The notes beneath the pieces are model-generated. The model was not told where the DNA came from, did not search any database, and saw nothing but the letters and a program-made list of their open reading frames with translations. A DNA stretch of 7,801 nt from an uncultured Eubacteriales bacterium (lineage in GTDB: Bacteria; Bacillota; Clostridia; Christensenellales; Aristaeellaceae): NCBI GenBank assembly GCA_900553295.1, contig USCR01000116.1, positions 1 to 7,801 of the forward strand. The letters run 5' to 3'. The first letter of the stretch is position 1, and every line of letters starts with the position of its first letter. Made by a program: the position numbers and the translations under genes. Below, piece by piece: positions 6,731 to 7,801 of the stretch.

Positions 6731-7615
6731 ATGCTGCGCAGGAAGGTATCCGGCTTTCATATTTTCAACTATGCTTTCCTTTCCCTGCTGATTCTGGTGT
6801 GCATCGCGCCCATCCTCCATGTGATCGCCCTTTCCTTTTCCCAGAAGATCGAGGCGGTGGCGGGGCATGTGGGCTTACTCCCCGTGGGCTTCAACGTGGA
6901 GGCGTACCGCTACGTGATGGAGGACTCCCAGTTCTGGACTTCCCTGGGGGTTACGCTGCTGCGGGTGGTCATTGGCGTGCCGGTGAACATCTTTCTGGTG
7001 GTCATGACCGCCTATCCCCTTTCCAAGAGCAACAGCAGGTTCCACGCCCGCACGGTTTTCGCCTGGTTTTTGGCCTTCACCATGTACTTTAGCGGCGGGC
7101 AGATCCCCCTGTATATCGTCATCAGCAAGCTGAAGATGATCAACACCATCTGGGCGCTCACCCTGCCGGGCGCCATGAACGTGTCCTACATGATCCTCAT
7201 GCTGAATTTCTTCCGGGGCATTCCCACGGAGATTGAGGACGCGGCCACCATCGACGGCGCCAGCCAAATCAAAGTGCTCTTCCGGGTGTACCTGCCCATG
7301 TCCCTGCCCTCCCTGGCCACCATCATCCTCTTTGCCACCGTGGCCAACTGGAACGTGTGGATGGACGGCTATATCTACATGAATACCCCGGACAAATATC
7401 CCCTGCAAACGTACCTGGCCACCAAGCTCATGGAGTCCAAGAACAACGTGGAAACCCTCATGACCCCCGAACAGCTCATGCGCATGGAGCAGGTCAGCGA
7501 AAAGACCATCGAGGCCGCGCAGATCTTCCTGGCCGCCCTGCCCATCATGTGCGTGTACCCTTTCCTGCAAAAGTATTATATCAAGGGCATCGTGGTGGGC
7601 AGCGTCAAGGGTTAA
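6731..7615 (+). CDS. ABC sugar transporter permease, LplC/YtcP family
   Basis: This 294-residue membrane protein is the second channel subunit (MalG-like side) and should pair with the LplB-like protein. Hydrophobic segments lie at about 11-36, 70-95, 108-131, 139-161, 190-207 and 263-280. The N-terminus (FHIFNYAFLSLLILVCIAPI) and the stretch PVGFNVEAYRYVM after helix 1 are typical of this family. The EAA loop EDAATIDGASQIKVLFRVYL (169-188) has Gly176 and is followed by Pro189 and Pro193. The stretch VANWNVWMDGYIYM (204-217) and the C-terminal YPFLQKYYIKGIVVGSVKG are strongly conserved family signatures. No ATPase gene follows within the window, so the importer probably uses an ATPase encoded elsewhere. 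The gene ends at a TAA at 7613-7615, and a large hairpin lies about 40 nt downstream. Confidence 0.95.
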   Translation: MLRRKVSGFHIFNYAFLSLLILVCIAPILHVIALSFSQKIEAVAGHVGLLPVGFNVEAYRYVMEDSQFWTSLGVTLLRVVIGVPVNIFLVVMTAYPLSKSNSRFHARTVFAWFLAFTMYFSGGQIPLYIVISKLKMINTIWALTLPGAMNVSYMILMLNFFRGIPTEIEDAATIDGASQIKVLFRVYLPMSLPSLATIILFATVANWNVWMDGYIYMNTPDKYPLQTYLATKLMESKNNVETLMTPEQLMRMEQVSEKTIEAAQIFLAALPIMCVYPFLQKYYIKGIVVGSVKG

Positions 7616-7652
7616 GGATCCCCCCCGCCCGCAATACAGCAGCATTTTTGCC

Positions 7653-7714
7653 ATATGCCAACGTGCCGGCGCATTCCCCCCTTTGGGCAGATGCGCCGGC
7701 ACGTTTCAGCATAT
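7653..7714 (+). terminator. Large perfect hairpin after the transporter operon
   Basis: AACGTGCCGGCGCAT (7660-7674) and ATGCGCCGGCACGTT (7691-7705) are a perfect 15-bp inverted repeat around a 16-nt loop. ATATGC (7653-7658) and GCATAT (7709-7714) extend it beyond a small internal loop. No T run follows on the + strand, and none on the - strand, so this is not a textbook intrinsic terminator. It may stop transcription with help, protect the 3' end of the mRNA, or do both. Confidence 0.6.
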
Positions 7715-7725
7715 CGAAAATATGC
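7709..7725 (+). repeat. Small hairpin competing with the large one
   Basis: GCATAT (7709-7714) also pairs perfectly with ATATGC at 7720-7725 across the 5-nt loop CGAAA. The same GCATAT is the outer arm of the large hairpin, so the outer extension of the large hairpin and this hairpin cannot form together. Confidence 0.5.
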
Positions 7726-7730
7726 GATGA

Positions 7731-7771
7731 GATTTGTCAAGGGTGATTTCTGTGGAGGGATATTACAAATC
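7731..7771. repeat. 7-bp inverted repeat GATTTGT/ACAAATC
   Basis: GATTTGT (7731-7737) and ACAAATC (7765-7771) are perfect reverse complements 27 nt apart, upstream of a possible start codon at 7787. They could be two half sites of a regulator or arise by chance in this AT-richer stretch. Confidence 0.3.
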
Positions 7772-7786
7772 ACAAGGGGTTTTCCT

Positions 7787-7801
7787 ATGCCTAAAGGGGT
7801 A
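7787..7801 (+). CDS. Possible start of a further gene, truncated by the right edge
   Basis: ATG at 7787 is preceded by AAGGGG (7774-7779) with 7 nt between, a reasonable ribosome binding site, and reads MPKGV before the window ends. A competing reading starts at GTG 7752, with AAGGG at 7739-7743 upstream and an open frame to the edge (VEGYYKSQGVFLCLKG). Only a handful of codons are visible, so neither product nor frame can be settled. Confidence 0.25.

Noticed and set aside
5786..6868. A 360-codon open frame on the - strand across the first permease and into the second
   Set aside because: It has the same cause: it spans two real, well-recognised genes and encodes a His/Gln/Gly-rich sequence without recognisable motifs or a ribosome binding site.
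6319..7092. A 257-codon + strand frame overlapping both permeases
   Set aside because: It is an out-of-frame reading of the two permease genes, rich in Gly, His, Arg and Pro, with no ribosome binding site at its start.
7715..7740. TTGACA on the - strand (7735-7740) as a possible leftward promoter
   Set aside because: No acceptable -10 is found at 16-18 nt spacing, and the - strand downstream holds only the hairpin and the antisense of the permease gene.
7734..7766. TTGTCA followed by GATATT or TATTAC as a rightward promoter for the edge gene
   Set aside because: The spacers would be 19-21 nt and the -10 matches only 4 of 6, so it is too weak to call.
1..7801. CRISPR array, tRNA, rRNA, insertion sequence or integrase
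   Set aside because: No regularly spaced repeats, no tRNA-like cloverleaf, no transposase or recombinase frame and no terminal inverted repeats with target duplications were seen.

Overview
The window is GC-rich DNA in which most third codon positions are G or C. It has strong AGGAGG-type ribosome binding sites, sigma-A-like promoters, and a sensor/regulator/ABC-uptake cluster of the YesMN/LplABC kind. That combination points to a GC-rich member of the Firmicutes, most likely an anaerobic, gut-type clostridial lineage. This is inferred from style and gene content; no rRNA or other marker gene is present.

Layout, all genes on the + strand: (1) positions 2-274 hold the 3' end of a lactonase-family (6-phosphogluconolactonase-like) beta-propeller gene, closed by an intrinsic terminator. 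(2) A promoter at about 350-378 drives a two-component pair, a YesM-type membrane histidine kinase (451-2226) and a YesN-type REC/AraC response regulator (2211-3830), which overlap by 16 nt. (3) A second promoter at about 3880-3908 precedes a family 1 extracellular solute-binding protein (3961-5643). (4) A long hairpin lies in the 139-nt gap before two ABC sugar permeases, LplB-like (5783-6715) and LplC/YtcP-like (6731-7615). (5) The last ~185 nt hold a large perfect hairpin, a competing smaller hairpin, an inverted repeat and possibly the first codons of another gene running off the right edge.

The likely working model is a carbohydrate-uptake locus. The kinase senses an extracellular ligand (probably a sugar or oligosaccharide, possibly presented by the binding protein) and phosphorylates the regulator. 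The regulator activates the promoter of the binding protein and permease genes. The two promoters share two sequence blocks at nearly equal spacing (ATGGAT-GAAAA upstream and TACAATAAAGCCAG over the -10), so they may be co-regulated or descend from a common promoter. No ATPase subunit is encoded here; systems of this family usually borrow a shared MsmX-type ATPase. The substrate cannot be read from the sequence.

I do not see a wholly new system. The points most worth checking are the paired promoters, a binding protein with no lipobox cysteine although the organism looks Gram-positive, the hairpin separating binding protein from permeases, and the mutually exclusive hairpins after the operon.
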